Positions 26,905 to 35,600 of a DNA stretch of 64,000 bases are shown here, in pieces (within the stretch, counting starts at the first letter, position 1; every line of letters starts with the position of its first letter). The DNA is from UBA9676 sp963741615. Lineage in GTDB: Bacteria > Actinomycetota > Actinomycetes > Streptosporangiales > Streptosporangiaceae. Location of the stretch: NCBI GenBank assembly GCA_963741615.1, contig CAVUIU010000030.1:248001-312000 (forward strand). The letters run 5' to 3'. The notes below the pieces were generated by a model that had not been told where the DNA came from, did no database searches, and was given only the letters and a program-made list of their open reading frames with translations. A program made the translations under genes and the position numbers.

Positions 26905-27953
26905 TGCTGGCTGCTCCTTTTCAGGTCGCCGATACCCAGCGAGCCGTCGGTCGTGGCGGAGGGAGTCGGTGCGGGCGCGGTCGGGGCAGATGGCGCGGGC
27001 GGGGGGCCGGGCAGGTCGTCCAGGAAGCCAGCCGACGGGACGAAGAACAGGTTCCCGGTGACGGCGGTGGAGAAGTCGAGTATCCGGTCGTGATTGCCCG
27101 GCGGGCTGCCGACGAACATGTTCTCCAGCATCTGCTCGGTGACGCTGGGGGTGGCGCAGTAGCCGATGTAATACGTGCCGAACTCGCCCGCCGATGGCGT
27201 GCCGAACGCCATGTTGGCCCGCAGGATCTGCCGCTGGCCGCCGTCGGGCCCGGTGATGGTGTTCAGCGCGACGTGGGAGTTGGCCGGCTTGACGTCGTCG
27301 GCCAGTTCGACGTCGGCCAGCTTGGTGCGGCCGATCGCCTGCTCCTGCTCCTCGACGGGCAGCCGGTTCCACGCGCCCAGATCGTGCAGGTACTTCTGGA
27401 CGATGACGTAACTGCCGCCGGCGAAGCCGGCGTCCGCGGCGCCGACGATGGCCGCCGCGGCTGCCGCCCGGCCGGCCGGGTTCTCCGTCCCGTCAACGAA
27501 GCCCATCAGGTCACGCTGGTCGAAGTACCGGAAGCCATGCACCTCGTCGCACACGGTGACCGCCCCCGCCAGCCGCTCCATGACCATTGCCGCGAGCTCG
27601 AAGCACAGGTCCATCTGCGTGGCGCGGATGTGAAACAGCAGGTCACCAGGTGTGGCCGCCGCCCGGTGCCGGGCCCCGGCCAGCTCACGGAAGGGGTGCA
27701 GCTCGGCTGGCCGCGGCCCGGCGAACAGGCGGTCCCAGGCCTGCGATCCCACCCCGGCGACGCACGTCAGCTCGCCGGCGGGGTTCCGGAACCCGACGGA
27801 CCGCTGCAGCGCGGCAAGGTCGCCGAGCAGATCCCGGGACGCAGGCTCGCCACCGTCGCTGACCGCGACCACCAGGAAGATCGCCGCGGCGGTGAGCGGG
27901 GCCAGCACCGGCTGCGGCACAGCAGGCACGCCTGCCTCCTGCGGCACGGTCAT
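26901..27953 (-). CDS. DyP-type peroxidase, encapsulin cargo
   Basis: 350-aa dye-decolorising heme peroxidase. The DyP motif GFVDGTENP is present, with the heme-ligand histidine in ANSHVALNTI and the late NLFFVPSAGFLDDL. After a Pro/Ala-rich linker the C-terminus reads SLGIGDLKRSSQQ, which fits the LxIGxLK cargo-loading peptide that docks inside encapsulin shells. ATG 27953 has AAGGAG 9 nt upstream; GTG 27959 is an in-frame alternative. Directly coupled to the shell gene. It should act in peroxide defence or in oxidising an unknown substrate inside the compartment. Confidence 0.95.
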   Translation of the reverse strand: MTVPQEAGVPAVPQPVLAPLTAAAIFLVVAVSDGGEPASRDLLGDLAALQRSVGFRNPAGELTCVAGVGSQAWDRLFAGPRPAELHPFRELAGARHRAAATPGDLLFHIRATQMDLCFELAAMVMERLAGAVTVCDEVHGFRYFDQRDLMGFVDGTENPAGRAAAAAAIVGAADAGFAGGSYVIVQKYLHDLGAWNRLPVEEQEQAIGRTKLADVELADDVKPANSHVALNTITGPDGGQRQILRANMAFGTPSAGEFGTYYIGYCATPSVTEQMLENMFVGSPPGNHDRILDFSTAVTGNLFFVPSAGFLDDLPGPPPAPSAPTAPAPTPSATTDGSLGIGDLKRSSQQ

Positions 27954-28052
27954 GGCCACGCGCTCCTTTGCCCTCGCCTGAGTGCAAGCTTGGCACAGGT
28001 CTGGTCCCGGTCCCGGGGTGCCATGGGAAACCCGGTATGACAGGCTTTCGCC

Positions 28053-28652
28053 ATGGGAATCGTGTCACCTGGTTTCTCCGGCCGCCGCCGGGCGGCCGGA
28101 GAGCACCTCCCGCCCGGCCAGTACCTGGTCACCGACTTTCCCGTGCTCTCCGCCGGGCCCACCCCCAGAGTGGACACCGGTACCTGGGAGCTGCGGCTGA
28201 CGGACGAGGACGGGCAGGCCCACCGCTGGGACTGGGCGCAGTTCCAGGCACTGCCCGCCGAGGACATCACCGTCGACCTGCACTGCGTGACCAAATGGTC
28301 CAAGCTCGCCACCCGATGGCGGGGGGTGTCCCTGGACACGCTGCTGGCCGGTGTGGACACGGGCGCCGAGTTCGCGATGGCGCGCTCGTACGGTGGCTAC
28401 ACCACCAACCTGCCGGTGGCAGACCTGGTCGATGGCCAGGCGTGGGTGGCTTTCGAGTACGCCGACGAGCCACTGCAGGCAGAGCACGGAGGCCCGGCAC
28501 GGCTTCTCGTTCCGCATCTGTATTTGTGGAAGTCCGCCAAATGGCTCCAGGCCATCGACCTGTCCGCCGACGACGAGCCCGGTTTCTGGGAGAGCCTGGG
28601 CTATCACAACTACGGGGACCCATGGCGCGAGCAGCGGTACTGGGGCGACTGA
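28053..28652 (+). CDS. Sulfite-oxidase-like molybdopterin oxidoreductase
   Basis: 199-aa protein of the sulfite oxidase / YedY molybdopterin fold. The cysteine expected to ligate Mo lies in VDLHCVTKWSKL; RSYGGYTTNLPV and LLVPHLYLWKSAKWLQ are family landmarks. It is shorter than true sulfite oxidases and has no dimerisation domain or Tat signal, so it is probably cytoplasmic. It overlaps the next gene (flavin reductase) by 31 bp, which is a likely electron partner. Divergent from DyP (99-bp gap). Substrate unknown. Confidence 0.88.
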   Translation: MGIVSPGFSGRRRAAGEHLPPGQYLVTDFPVLSAGPTPRVDTGTWELRLTDEDGQAHRWDWAQFQALPAEDITVDLHCVTKWSKLATRWRGVSLDTLLAGVDTGAEFAMARSYGGYTTNLPVADLVDGQAWVAFEYADEPLQAEHGGPARLLVPHLYLWKSAKWLQAIDLSADDEPGFWESLGYHNYGDPWREQRYWGD

Positions 28653-29415
28653 CCTGGCGGGTGGGGACCGTGGCGGCGGTCCGCGACGAGACGGCCACCG
28701 CGCGCACGATCGTGCTCGACGTCCCCGGGTGGCCGGGGCATCTGCCTGGCCAGCATGTGGATGTACGGCTGACCGCGCCCGACGGGTACTCGGCCCAGCG
28801 GTCGTACTCCATCGCGTCGGCTTTTCGCCAGGCCGAGGCCCCCATGCTCGAGCTGACCGTGCAGCGGCTGGCCGACGGGGAGGTCTCCCCGTACCTGACC
28901 CAGACCCTGGCGGTCGGCTACCCGCTCGAGTTGCGCGGCCCGGTGGGCGGCTGGTTCGTCTGGGATCCGACCGGCCCGACCGGCCCGACCGGCCCGGCCA
29001 GCACCGCGCCGGTGCTGCTGGTGGCCGGTGGCAGCGGCGTGGTCCCGCTGATGGCGATGATCCGGGCCCGCGCGGCCGCGGGGAACCGGGCGCCGTTCCG
29101 GCTGATCTATTCGGTCCGGGATCCCGGTGCCGTCCTCTACGCCGATGAGCTGGCCGACCGGGAACGCGCCGGGGACGGCCTGGCAGTGACGCAGGTGTAC
29201 ACCCGCAGCGCGCCGGCCGGCTCCCCCACCCAGCCGGGCGGATCAGCGCCGCCGTGATCGGCTCGGCCGGCTGGGCGCCGGAACTGCGCCCCGCGGTGTT
29301 CGTGTGCGGCCCGACCGGGTTCGTCGAGACCGCCGCCGACCTGCTCGTCGGCGCGGGCCATGACCCGCGTGCCATCAAGACAGAACGCTTCGGGCCTTCC
29401 GGAGGCCAGCCATGA
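28622..29415 (+). CDS. FAD/NAD(P) ferredoxin-reductase-like protein, frameshifted near 29238
   Basis: FNR-type reductase: RSYSIAS FAD motif, GPVGGWFVW, GGSGVVPLMAMI nucleotide motif. The initial frame stops at 29257 just after AGSPTQPGGSAPP. One extra G in the GGG run at 29236-29238 restores ISAAVIGSAGWAPELRPAVF and the terminal CGPTGFVE motif with TERFGPSGGQP, ending at TGA 29413-29415 in an ATGA overlap with the next gene. The restored protein (about 264 aa) is fully typical. It should pass electrons to the molybdopterin protein. A short GPTGPTGP repeat lies mid-protein. Confidence 0.85.
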
Positions 29416-29678
29416 GTGATTACCTGGATGGAAACATGCTCGCCGGCATGCTGGGGGAGCTGTTCACGGTCAACGTCACCACCGCGGTGGGCCAGTGCGT
29501 CTCGTGCGGGACCAGCGGTGCCATCGCGCAGGCACGCGTCTACCCGGCCGGGCCGGGGCTGGTGGCCCGCTGCCCCGCCTGCGGCGAGGTGGTGCTCCGG
29601 CTCGTCCGCGGCCCCGGCCGTGCCTGGCTGGACCTGCGCGGCATCACCTGCCTGCAGCTGAACGTCCCAGGCCAGTGA
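29412..29678 (+). CDS. DUF6510 family zinc-ribbon protein
   Basis: 88-aa protein with two CxxC knuckles (CVSCGTSG near 29-36 and CPACGEVV near 54-61), i.e. a single four-cysteine zinc ribbon, and an MSDYLDGNMLAGMLGELF N-terminus. Small DUF6510 proteins are often found next to sulfite-oxidase-like and FNR-like genes; function unknown. Translation is coupled to the reductase through ATGA. Confidence 0.82.
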   Translation: MSDYLDGNMLAGMLGELFTVNVTTAVGQCVSCGTSGAIAQARVYPAGPGLVARCPACGEVVLRLVRGPGRAWLDLRGITCLQLNVPGQ

Positions 29679-29766
29679 CGCCGGGCCCGCTCACCCAGGG
29701 CGGGTGATGCCAGCGGGCCGGGGGATGTCCTTGAATACAGTGCCGACAACGGAAGGTGGCCAGCAC

Positions 29767-30105
29767 GTGACCATAGGCGGCAGCACCGCGCTCATCATCA
29801 TCGGCGCAATTCTCCGGTTCGCGGTGACCTGGAGCCCTGCACACATCAATCTGCAGATAGTTGGCGACATCCTGATCATCGGGGGTGTGCTCGGCCTGAT
29901 CATCTCGATCGGTTTCCTGCTCGCGCGGCGGCGGCGTGCCGCCTCGACCGAGGTGTATGAGGAGCGCCGCTACACCGAGCCGCCGGGCCAGTACAACCAG
30001 CCCGGCCAGTACAACCAGCCGGGCCAGTACAACCAGCCCGGTCAGTACAACCAGCCCGGCCAGTACAACGACCCGCCGGGCCGGTACAACGAGCCACCGG
30101 CGTAA
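29767..30105 (+). CDS. Small membrane protein with GQYNQP tail (DUF6458-like)
   Basis: 112 aa from GTG 29767 (GGAAGG upstream). Two membrane helices (about 4-22 and 30-54) precede a cytosolic tail of repeated PGQYNQ units. The N-terminal pattern GGSTALIIIGAILRFAV, with NLQIVGDILIIGGVLGL after it, is the same as in the gene at 45077-45457, so these are paralogues of a DUF6458-like family. Function unknown; the Tyr/Gln/Pro tail could be a low-complexity interaction region. Confidence 0.72.
   Translation: MTIGGSTALIIIGAILRFAVTWSPAHINLQIVGDILIIGGVLGLIISIGFLLARRRRAASTEVYEERRYTEPPGQYNQPGQYNQPGQYNQPGQYNQPGQYNDPPGRYNEPPA
29983..30072 (+). repeat. Five 18-bp tandem repeats
   Basis: Five consecutive 18-bp units of the type CCGGGCCAGTACAACCAG, with one or two differences each, encoding PGQYNQ. 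They stay in frame within the membrane-protein gene. Copy number probably varies between strains by slippage. Confidence 0.92.
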
Positions 30106-30212
30106 CAGGCCGCGGCGCGGCGTTCAGCCCTTGTGCTCCACCGTGTAGCGGACCGTCTGCACCCGGGATGAGGCGTGCGTGTCATCGCCCTTCCCTTGGT
30201 GTTGCGCCGGTA

Positions 30213-30560
30213 TTACATGCCCTTCATCAACCCGATGCGGTTGCCCGCCGGGTCGGTAAAGAAGGCTATGGCGGGCCCGCCGGGGACATCCATCGGCGGC
30301 GTCACGGTGGTGCCGCCGAGTTCGCCGATCTTGTCCAGCGCGGCCTGGAGGTCGGAGACCTCCACGTAGAAGACGGTGTACGGCTGGCCGTCGGGGCTCG
30401 GGCCGACGCCCCCGCCGATGCCGCCTTCCTGGGCGGCGACCATCCCGTAGTTCATGGGGTTGTCCGCATCGATGTGCCATCCGAAGGCCTCCGCGTAGAA
30501 GCGCTGGAGCGCCCCCGCGTCCGGTCCGCTGACCTCGAACCACGCAACAGGATTCGCCAT
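30213..30560 (-). CDS. VOC family protein (glyoxalase-like)
   Basis: 115-aa vicinal-oxygen-chelate protein. ANPVAWFEVSGPDAGALQRF with AFGW, the GGIGGGVGPSPDG loop, YVEVSDLQAALDKIGELGG and FFTDPAGNRIGL are the standard elements. No metal-binding His at the first position. It probably binds or converts a small molecule; the substrate is unknown. Same family as 15763-16113 but a different subgroup. Confidence 0.85.
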   Translation of the reverse strand: MANPVAWFEVSGPDAGALQRFYAEAFGWHIDADNPMNYGMVAAQEGGIGGGVGPSPDGQPYTVFYVEVSDLQAALDKIGELGGTTVTPPMDVPGGPAIAFFTDPAGNRIGLMKGM

Positions 30561-30755
30561 CGTTCGCCCTCCCCGTCGTCACGGGCCCGGCCGTTCCGGG
30601 CCCCGGGCAGGCGCCACGGTACTCCGGCGGGGCTGGCACGCTCCGCTCCGGGGGTATGGGTCCGTCGCGCTCCCGGACCACGCGCACCGTCCCGTTTGGC
30701 CGAACTCATAGCATGGGGGGCATGTGGTGGTCCGACCCCGGCGAGGTGAGGTGAA

Positions 30756-32429
30756 GTGACCACGCCCGAAGGCGCGGCACGGACGGCGATCCTGACCGTG
30801 GACGACGATCCCGGGGTGTCCCGGGCCGTGGCCCGCGACCTGCGGCGCCGGTACGGCGAACAGCACCGGATCGTCCGCGCCGAGTCCGGGGAGGCCGCGC
30901 TCGACGCGCTGCGCGAGATGAAGCTGCGGGGCGACGAGGTTGCCGTGATCGTGGCGGACTACCGGATGCCGGGGATGAACGGGATCGAGTTCCTCGAGCG
31001 GGCGATCGAGCTGTACCCGCCGGCCCGCCGGGTGCTGCTCACCGCCTACGCGGACACCGGCGCCGCCATCGACGCGATCAACGTGGTCGATCTCGACCAC
31101 TACCTGCTCAAGCCGTGGGACCCGCCGGAGGAGAAGCTCTACCCGGTGATCGACGAGCTGCTGAGCCAGTGGCAGGCGGAGGACCGGCGGCCGGTCCGGG
31201 TGACCAAGATGGTCGGGCACCGCTGGTCCGCGCGCTGCTCCGCGGTCCGCGAGTTCCTCGCCCGCAATCAGGTCGCCTACCGCTGGTACGACTCCGAGGG
31301 ACCCGACGGCAAGCGGCTGCTGGCCGCCGCCGGGGCCGACGGGCTGCGGCTGCCGGTGGTGATCACCCCCGATGGGGAGCCGCTGGTCGAGCCGGCCGAC
31401 GCCGAGCTGGCCAGCCGCGTCGGGCTGGCCACCACGCCGTCGAAGGACTTCTACGATCTCATCGTCATCGGCGGCGCGGCCGGCCTGGGCGCCGCGGTGT
31501 ACGGCGCGTCCGAGGGGCTGCGCACCGTGCTCGTGGAGCGCACCGCCACCGGCGGCCAGGCGGGCCAGAGTTCGCGGATAGAGAACTACCTCGGCTTCCC
31601 CGACGGGGTGTCCGGGGCGCAGCTGACCGGGCGGGCCCGGCGGCAGGCCACCAGGTTCGGGGCCGAGGTGCTCACCACGCGTGACGTCGTCGCCCTGGAC
31701 GTGAACGGCTCGGCGCGCACGGTCCGCTTCGCGGACGGTGGCGCCATCGATGCGCACACCGTCATCCTCGCCACCGGGGTCTCCTACCGGCAGCTCGCCG
31801 CGCCCGGGCTGGCGGAGATGACGGGGCGCGGGGTTTACTACGGGTCCACGCTCACCGAGGCCGCCGCCTGCGCGGGCCAGGACATCTACATCGTCGGCGG
31901 CGCGAACTCCGCCGGGCAGGCCGCCGTCTACCTGGCCCAGCACGCCAAGTCGGTGACGATCCTGGTCCGCGGGCCCTCGCTGGAGCGGTCCATGTCCTAT
32001 TACCTCATCCAGCAGATCAGCGAGATCGGCAATCTCTCCGTCCGCACCTGCACCGAGGTCATCGCCGCCGAGGGCAGCGACCACCTGGAGAGCCTGACCC
32101 TGCGCGACACCTCCACCGGCGCGACCGAGACCGTCAGCGCACAGTGGCTGTTCCTGTTCATCGGCGCGGCGCCGCTCACCGACTGGCTGGACGGCGTCGT
32201 GACCCGGGATGAACGCGGCTTCGTCATCGCCGGCCCGGATCTGTCCGTCGATGGCGACCGGCCCCGCGGCTGGGAACTGGACCGGGCGCCGTACCACCTG
32301 GAGACCAGCGTGCCCGGCGTTTTCGTGGCCGGGGACGCACGGGCCGAGTCAGCCAAGCGGGTCGCCTCCGCGGTCGGCGAGGGTGCCATGGCCGTCATGC
32401 TCGTGCACCGTTACCTGGAGAAGTTGTGA
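30756..32429 (+). CDS. Response-regulator receiver fused to thioredoxin-reductase-like flavoprotein
   Basis: 557 aa. REC domain at 1-135 with acidic DDD (16-18), phospho-acceptor D68 (ADYRMPG) and K119 (LLKPW). A glutaredoxin-like segment lies near 145-215 with only one cysteine. A pyridine-nucleotide disulfide reductase fold runs from about 228 on: GGAAGLGAAVYGASEG for FAD, a second Rossmann motif YIVGGANSAGQAA and terminal VFVAGDAR. Where thioredoxin reductase has its CxxC, this protein has YYGSTLTEAAAC, so normal dithiol chemistry is unlikely. GTG 30756. Its stop overlaps the histidine kinase start (GTGA), which suggests the kinase phosphorylates D68. Confidence 0.9.
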   Translation: MTTPEGAARTAILTVDDDPGVSRAVARDLRRRYGEQHRIVRAESGEAALDALREMKLRGDEVAVIVADYRMPGMNGIEFLERAIELYPPARRVLLTAYADTGAAIDAINVVDLDHYLLKPWDPPEEKLYPVIDELLSQWQAEDRRPVRVTKMVGHRWSARCSAVREFLARNQVAYRWYDSEGPDGKRLLAAAGADGLRLPVVITPDGEPLVEPADAELASRVGLATTPSKDFYDLIVIGGAAGLGAAVYGASEGLRTVLVERTATGGQAGQSSRIENYLGFPDGVSGAQLTGRARRQATRFGAEVLTTRDVVALDVNGSARTVRFADGGAIDAHTVILATGVSYRQLAAPGLAEMTGRGVYYGSTLTEAAACAGQDIYIVGGANSAGQAAVYLAQHAKSVTILVRGPSLERSMSYYLIQQISEIGNLSVRTCTEVIAAEGSDHLESLTLRDTSTGATETVSAQWLFLFIGAAPLTDWLDGVVTRDERGFVIAGPDLSVDGDRPRGWELDRAPYHLETSVPGVFVAGDARAESAKRVASAVGEGAMAVMLVHRYLEKL

Positions 32430-33877
32430 GCGCGCCGATGCCCCCCCTGCCCTGCGACATCGACGAACTGCGGACCCTGTTCCTCTTCGAGAAGCTGACC
32501 GAGGACCAGCTCGGGTGGCTGTGCCGCGAAGGCCGGGTCGAGCACGTCGACCCGGGGCCGGTTTTCCACGAGGGCGACCCCGCCACCTGCTTCTATGTGC
32601 TTCTCGTCGGTGAAGTGGTGCTGTCCCGCCGGGTCGGGGCCGACGACGTCGAGATAAACCGCACCTCAGAGCGCGGCGTGTACGCGGGGGCGACCCAGGT
32701 CTACCTGGGTGACCGGGTGCCCCAGGTCTACACCGCCTCGCTGCGGGTGACCAGGCCGTCCAGGTTCTACGTGCTGAGCTCGGCCGCGTTCAACCAGATG
32801 ATGCAGGACTGGTTCCCGATGGCCCTGCACCTGCTGGAGGGAATGTTCATCGGCGTCCAGACCTCTCAGCGGATCGTCGGCCAGCGGGAACGGCTGCTCG
32901 CCCTCGGCTCACTGTCGGCCGGCCTGACCCACGAGCTGAACAACCCGGCGGCAGCCGCCGTGCGTGCCACGTCGTCGCTGCGCGAGCGGGTTGCCGGCAT
33001 GCGGCACAAGCTGGGGACGATCGCCGCTGGGCCGTACGACCGGGACGCGCTCGGCGCGCTGATCCTGCTGCAGGAGGAGGCCGCGGAGCGGGTCTCGAAG
33101 GCGCCCACGCTGAGCCCGATGGAGGCGTCCGACCGGGAGGACGAGGTCGGCGACTGGCTGGAAGCCCACGGTGTGGCCGACGGGTGGGAGCTCGCGCCAA
33201 CCTTCGTGCAGGCCGGCCTGGACGCTGGCTGGCTGGACCAAGTCGCGGCCACCGTGGACGGGCAGACGCTGGAAGGCGCGCTGCGGTGGCTCAACTACAC
33301 CGCCGAGACCGAACTGCTGATGAACGAGATCGAGGACTCGACCAACCGGATCTCCGTCCTGGTCAACGCGGCCAAGCAGTACTCCCAGCTGGACCGGGCC
33401 CCTTACCGGGTCGTCGACGTGCACGAGTTGCTGGACAGCACCCTGCTGATGATGAGCAGGAAGCTCGGCGACGGGATCACGGTGGTGAAGGACTACGACC
33501 GCGGCCTGCCGCAGATCCCCGTCTACGCCGCGGAGCTCAACCAGGTCTGGACGAACCTGATCGACAACGCGGTGTCCGCGATGGGCGGACAGGGCACGCT
33601 CACCGTCCGGACCGCCCTGGACGGAGACCGGGTTCTGATCGAGATCGGCGACACCGGCCCGGGTGTGCCCGCCGACATCCGGGAGCGGATCTTCGAGCCG
33701 TTCTTCACCACCAAGCAGGTGGGCGAGGGCACCGGCCTGGGCCTGGACATCTCCTGGCGGATCGTGGTGAACAAGCATCACGGAGACCTCCAGGTGGAGT
33801 CGGAGCCCGGCAACACACGGTTCCGGGTACGCCTGCCACTGACCGCCCCTGATGCCGAACGAAAGGACCCAGCATGA
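32426..33877 (+). CDS. Sensor histidine kinase with cyclic-nucleotide-binding domain
   Basis: 483 aa. Residues 10-135 form a CNB-type beta-barrel (VDPGPVFHEGDPATCFYVLL, VGEVVLSRR). The phospho-acceptor is H169 in SLSAGLTHELNNP. The ATP-binding domain shows the N box (LNQVWTNLIDNAVSAM), G1 (IGDTGPGVP), F box (FEPFFTTK) and G2 (EGTGLGLDIS). No TM segment, so it is cytosolic and may sense a cyclic nucleotide or another effector. It is translationally coupled to the REC-flavoprotein before it and to the zinc-finger protein after it. Confidence 0.92.
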   Translation: MSAPMPPLPCDIDELRTLFLFEKLTEDQLGWLCREGRVEHVDPGPVFHEGDPATCFYVLLVGEVVLSRRVGADDVEINRTSERGVYAGATQVYLGDRVPQVYTASLRVTRPSRFYVLSSAAFNQMMQDWFPMALHLLEGMFIGVQTSQRIVGQRERLLALGSLSAGLTHELNNPAAAAVRATSSLRERVAGMRHKLGTIAAGPYDRDALGALILLQEEAAERVSKAPTLSPMEASDREDEVGDWLEAHGVADGWELAPTFVQAGLDAGWLDQVAATVDGQTLEGALRWLNYTAETELLMNEIEDSTNRISVLVNAAKQYSQLDRAPYRVVDVHELLDSTLLMMSRKLGDGITVVKDYDRGLPQIPVYAAELNQVWTNLIDNAVSAMGGQGTLTVRTALDGDRVLIEIGDTGPGVPADIRERIFEPFFTTKQVGEGTGLGLDISWRIVVNKHHGDLQVESEPGNTRFRVRLPLTAPDAERKDPA

Positions 33878-34224
33878 CCGCGCTGCCGGGGATCGAGCCC
33901 GTCGTCCCGCCGAGCGGAACCGGCTGCGTCGAGTGTGAGGCAGCCGGCGGCTGGTGGCTGCACCTGCGCCGGTGTGCCCAGTGCGGGCACGTCGGCTGCT
34001 GCGACACCTCGCCGGCGCAGCACGCCAGCGCCCATGCGGCGGCCACCGGGCACCCGGTCATCCGCAGCTTCGAGCCGGGGGAGGCCTGGTTCTGGAGCTA
34101 CCAGACCGACGAGTTCTACGAGTCCGGCCCGGCGCTGGCGCCGCCGGACCACCATCCCGCCGATCAGCCGGTCCCCGGCCCGGCCGGCCGGGTGCCCCCC
34201 GACTGGCGCGCCCGGCTGCACTAG
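33874..34224 (+). CDS. UBP-type zinc-finger protein
   Basis: 116-aa protein with the bacterial form of the ZnF-UBP fold. CVECEAAGGWWLHLRRCAQC supplies paired cysteines, then GHVGCCDTSPAQHASAHAA and TGHPVIRSFEPGEAWFW, with WSYQTDEFYE following. In eukaryotes the fold binds the ubiquitin C-terminus; in actinobacteria stand-alone copies sit next to flavoprotein/kinase pairs and the ligand is unknown. ATG overlaps the kinase stop (ATGA). Confidence 0.9.
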   Translation: MTALPGIEPVVPPSGTGCVECEAAGGWWLHLRRCAQCGHVGCCDTSPAQHASAHAAATGHPVIRSFEPGEAWFWSYQTDEFYESGPALAPPDHHPADQPVPGPAGRVPPDWRARLH

Positions 34225-34328
34225 TCGATCCGCCCGCTACCGACGACTCTCTGATCGGCCCTCACCGGCCGCAAGGTCCCGGTTAATGGATTGACGTTGG
34301 CCGGGCGGGGCCGGGTAGCTTTCCTGGC

Positions 34329-35465
34329 ATGGCCGAGATCTCCGGTTCCTGCGATGAGTCGTTCGCCTCGGTGCCCCGCGCGCTGGCCGCATTCCTGGAC
34401 GCCGGCGACGTGGGTGGCTCGGCGGCGGTCTTCGTGGCCGGCGAGCCGGTGGCCGACGTCTGGGGCGGGTTCGCCGACGCGGAGCGGACGACCCCGTGGC
34501 AGCGTGACACGATCACCAACGTTTGGTCCGTCACCAAGACGATGACGGCGCTGTGCGCCCTGATCCTGGCCGACCGCGGCGAGCTCGACCTTTCGGCGCC
34601 GGTCGCCCGGTACTGGCCGGAGTTCGCCGCGGCGGGCAAGGACGGCGTGCTGGTGCGGCACCTGCTCGCGCACACGGCGGGCCTGCCCGACTGGGACACG
34701 CCGATGACGGCCGAGGATCTGTCCGACTGGCCGGCCGCCACGGCTCGCCTGGCCGCGCAGGCCGCGCGGTGGGAGCCGGGCACCGCGGCCGGATATCACT
34801 CGATCACCCAGGGATTTCTCGTCGGCGAGGTGGTGCGCCGGATCACCGGCCGCAGCCTGGGCGACTTCTTCGCCGACGAGGTGGCCGGCCCGCTGGGCGC
34901 GGACTTCCACATCGGGCTGGCCGCTGAGCACGACCACCGGGTCGCGCTCTCGGTCCCGCCGCCGTCGCGGTCCGAGGACTACGCCTCGAGCGCGCCCGGC
35001 AGCGGCCCGGCCCGCCCGGCCCGCACGGCCCCCGGTGCCGGGAGCACGATACGGGTACGTGACGGGAACAGCGTGGGCTGGCGCCGGGCGCAGATCCCCG
35101 CCGCGAGCGGATTCGGCAACGCCCGCTCGGTCGCCCTCGTGCAGTCGGCGATGGCGTGCGGGGGAACGGTGCGGGGCGTGCGCCTGCTCTCGCCGGCGGG
35201 CTGCGAGCTTGCCGTGCAGGAGCAGTTCCGCGGCGAAGACCGCCTGCTGGGGATGCAGATGAGCTACGGCCTGGGTTACGGGCTGTTCGGCCGCACGTAC
35301 GGCTGGGGCGGGTGGGGCGGCTCGCTGGTCATGATCGATCCCGATGCCCGCATGGCGGTGGCGTACGTGACGAACCAGATGCGCGACCCCGGGTCAGGCG
35401 GCGACAGCCGGGGACTGGAGATCGTGATGGCCGCCTATGACGGGCTCCCAGGCCTGGCCGCCTGA
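34329..35465 (+). CDS. Serine hydrolase, beta-lactamase / EstB-like
   Basis: 378-aa class C beta-lactamase-fold hydrolase. The nucleophile motif is SVTK (near 65-68), the tyrosine motif YHS (near 157), and a GWGGWGG segment replaces the KTG triad. No signal peptide, so a cytoplasmic esterase like EstB is more likely than a penicillin-interactive enzyme. Family members hydrolyse esters or carry out transesterification. ATG 34329. It stands alone downstream of the zinc-finger operon. Confidence 0.88.
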   Translation: MAEISGSCDESFASVPRALAAFLDAGDVGGSAAVFVAGEPVADVWGGFADAERTTPWQRDTITNVWSVTKTMTALCALILADRGELDLSAPVARYWPEFAAAGKDGVLVRHLLAHTAGLPDWDTPMTAEDLSDWPAATARLAAQAARWEPGTAAGYHSITQGFLVGEVVRRITGRSLGDFFADEVAGPLGADFHIGLAAEHDHRVALSVPPPSRSEDYASSAPGSGPARPARTAPGAGSTIRVRDGNSVGWRRAQIPAASGFGNARSVALVQSAMACGGTVRGVRLLSPAGCELAVQEQFRGEDRLLGMQMSYGLGYGLFGRTYGWGGWGGSLVMIDPDARMAVAYVTNQMRDPGSGGDSRGLEIVMAAYDGLPGLAA

Positions 35466-35600
35466 CGGGGATGACCTGATCCGGCCCCGCCTGGCTCTGG
35501 CCAGGACAGCGACCGCGCCGGGTTCTGCCCGGGCGGATCAGGCCGTGGGAGATGGCGGGTGCCCTGGTAACCGCGCGCGTGACTGTGCTATCACGATTAC

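Noticed and set aside
29983..30072. Regular 18-bp repeats, considered as a CRISPR array
   Set aside because: Units are contiguous with no spacers and are in frame in a membrane-protein gene.
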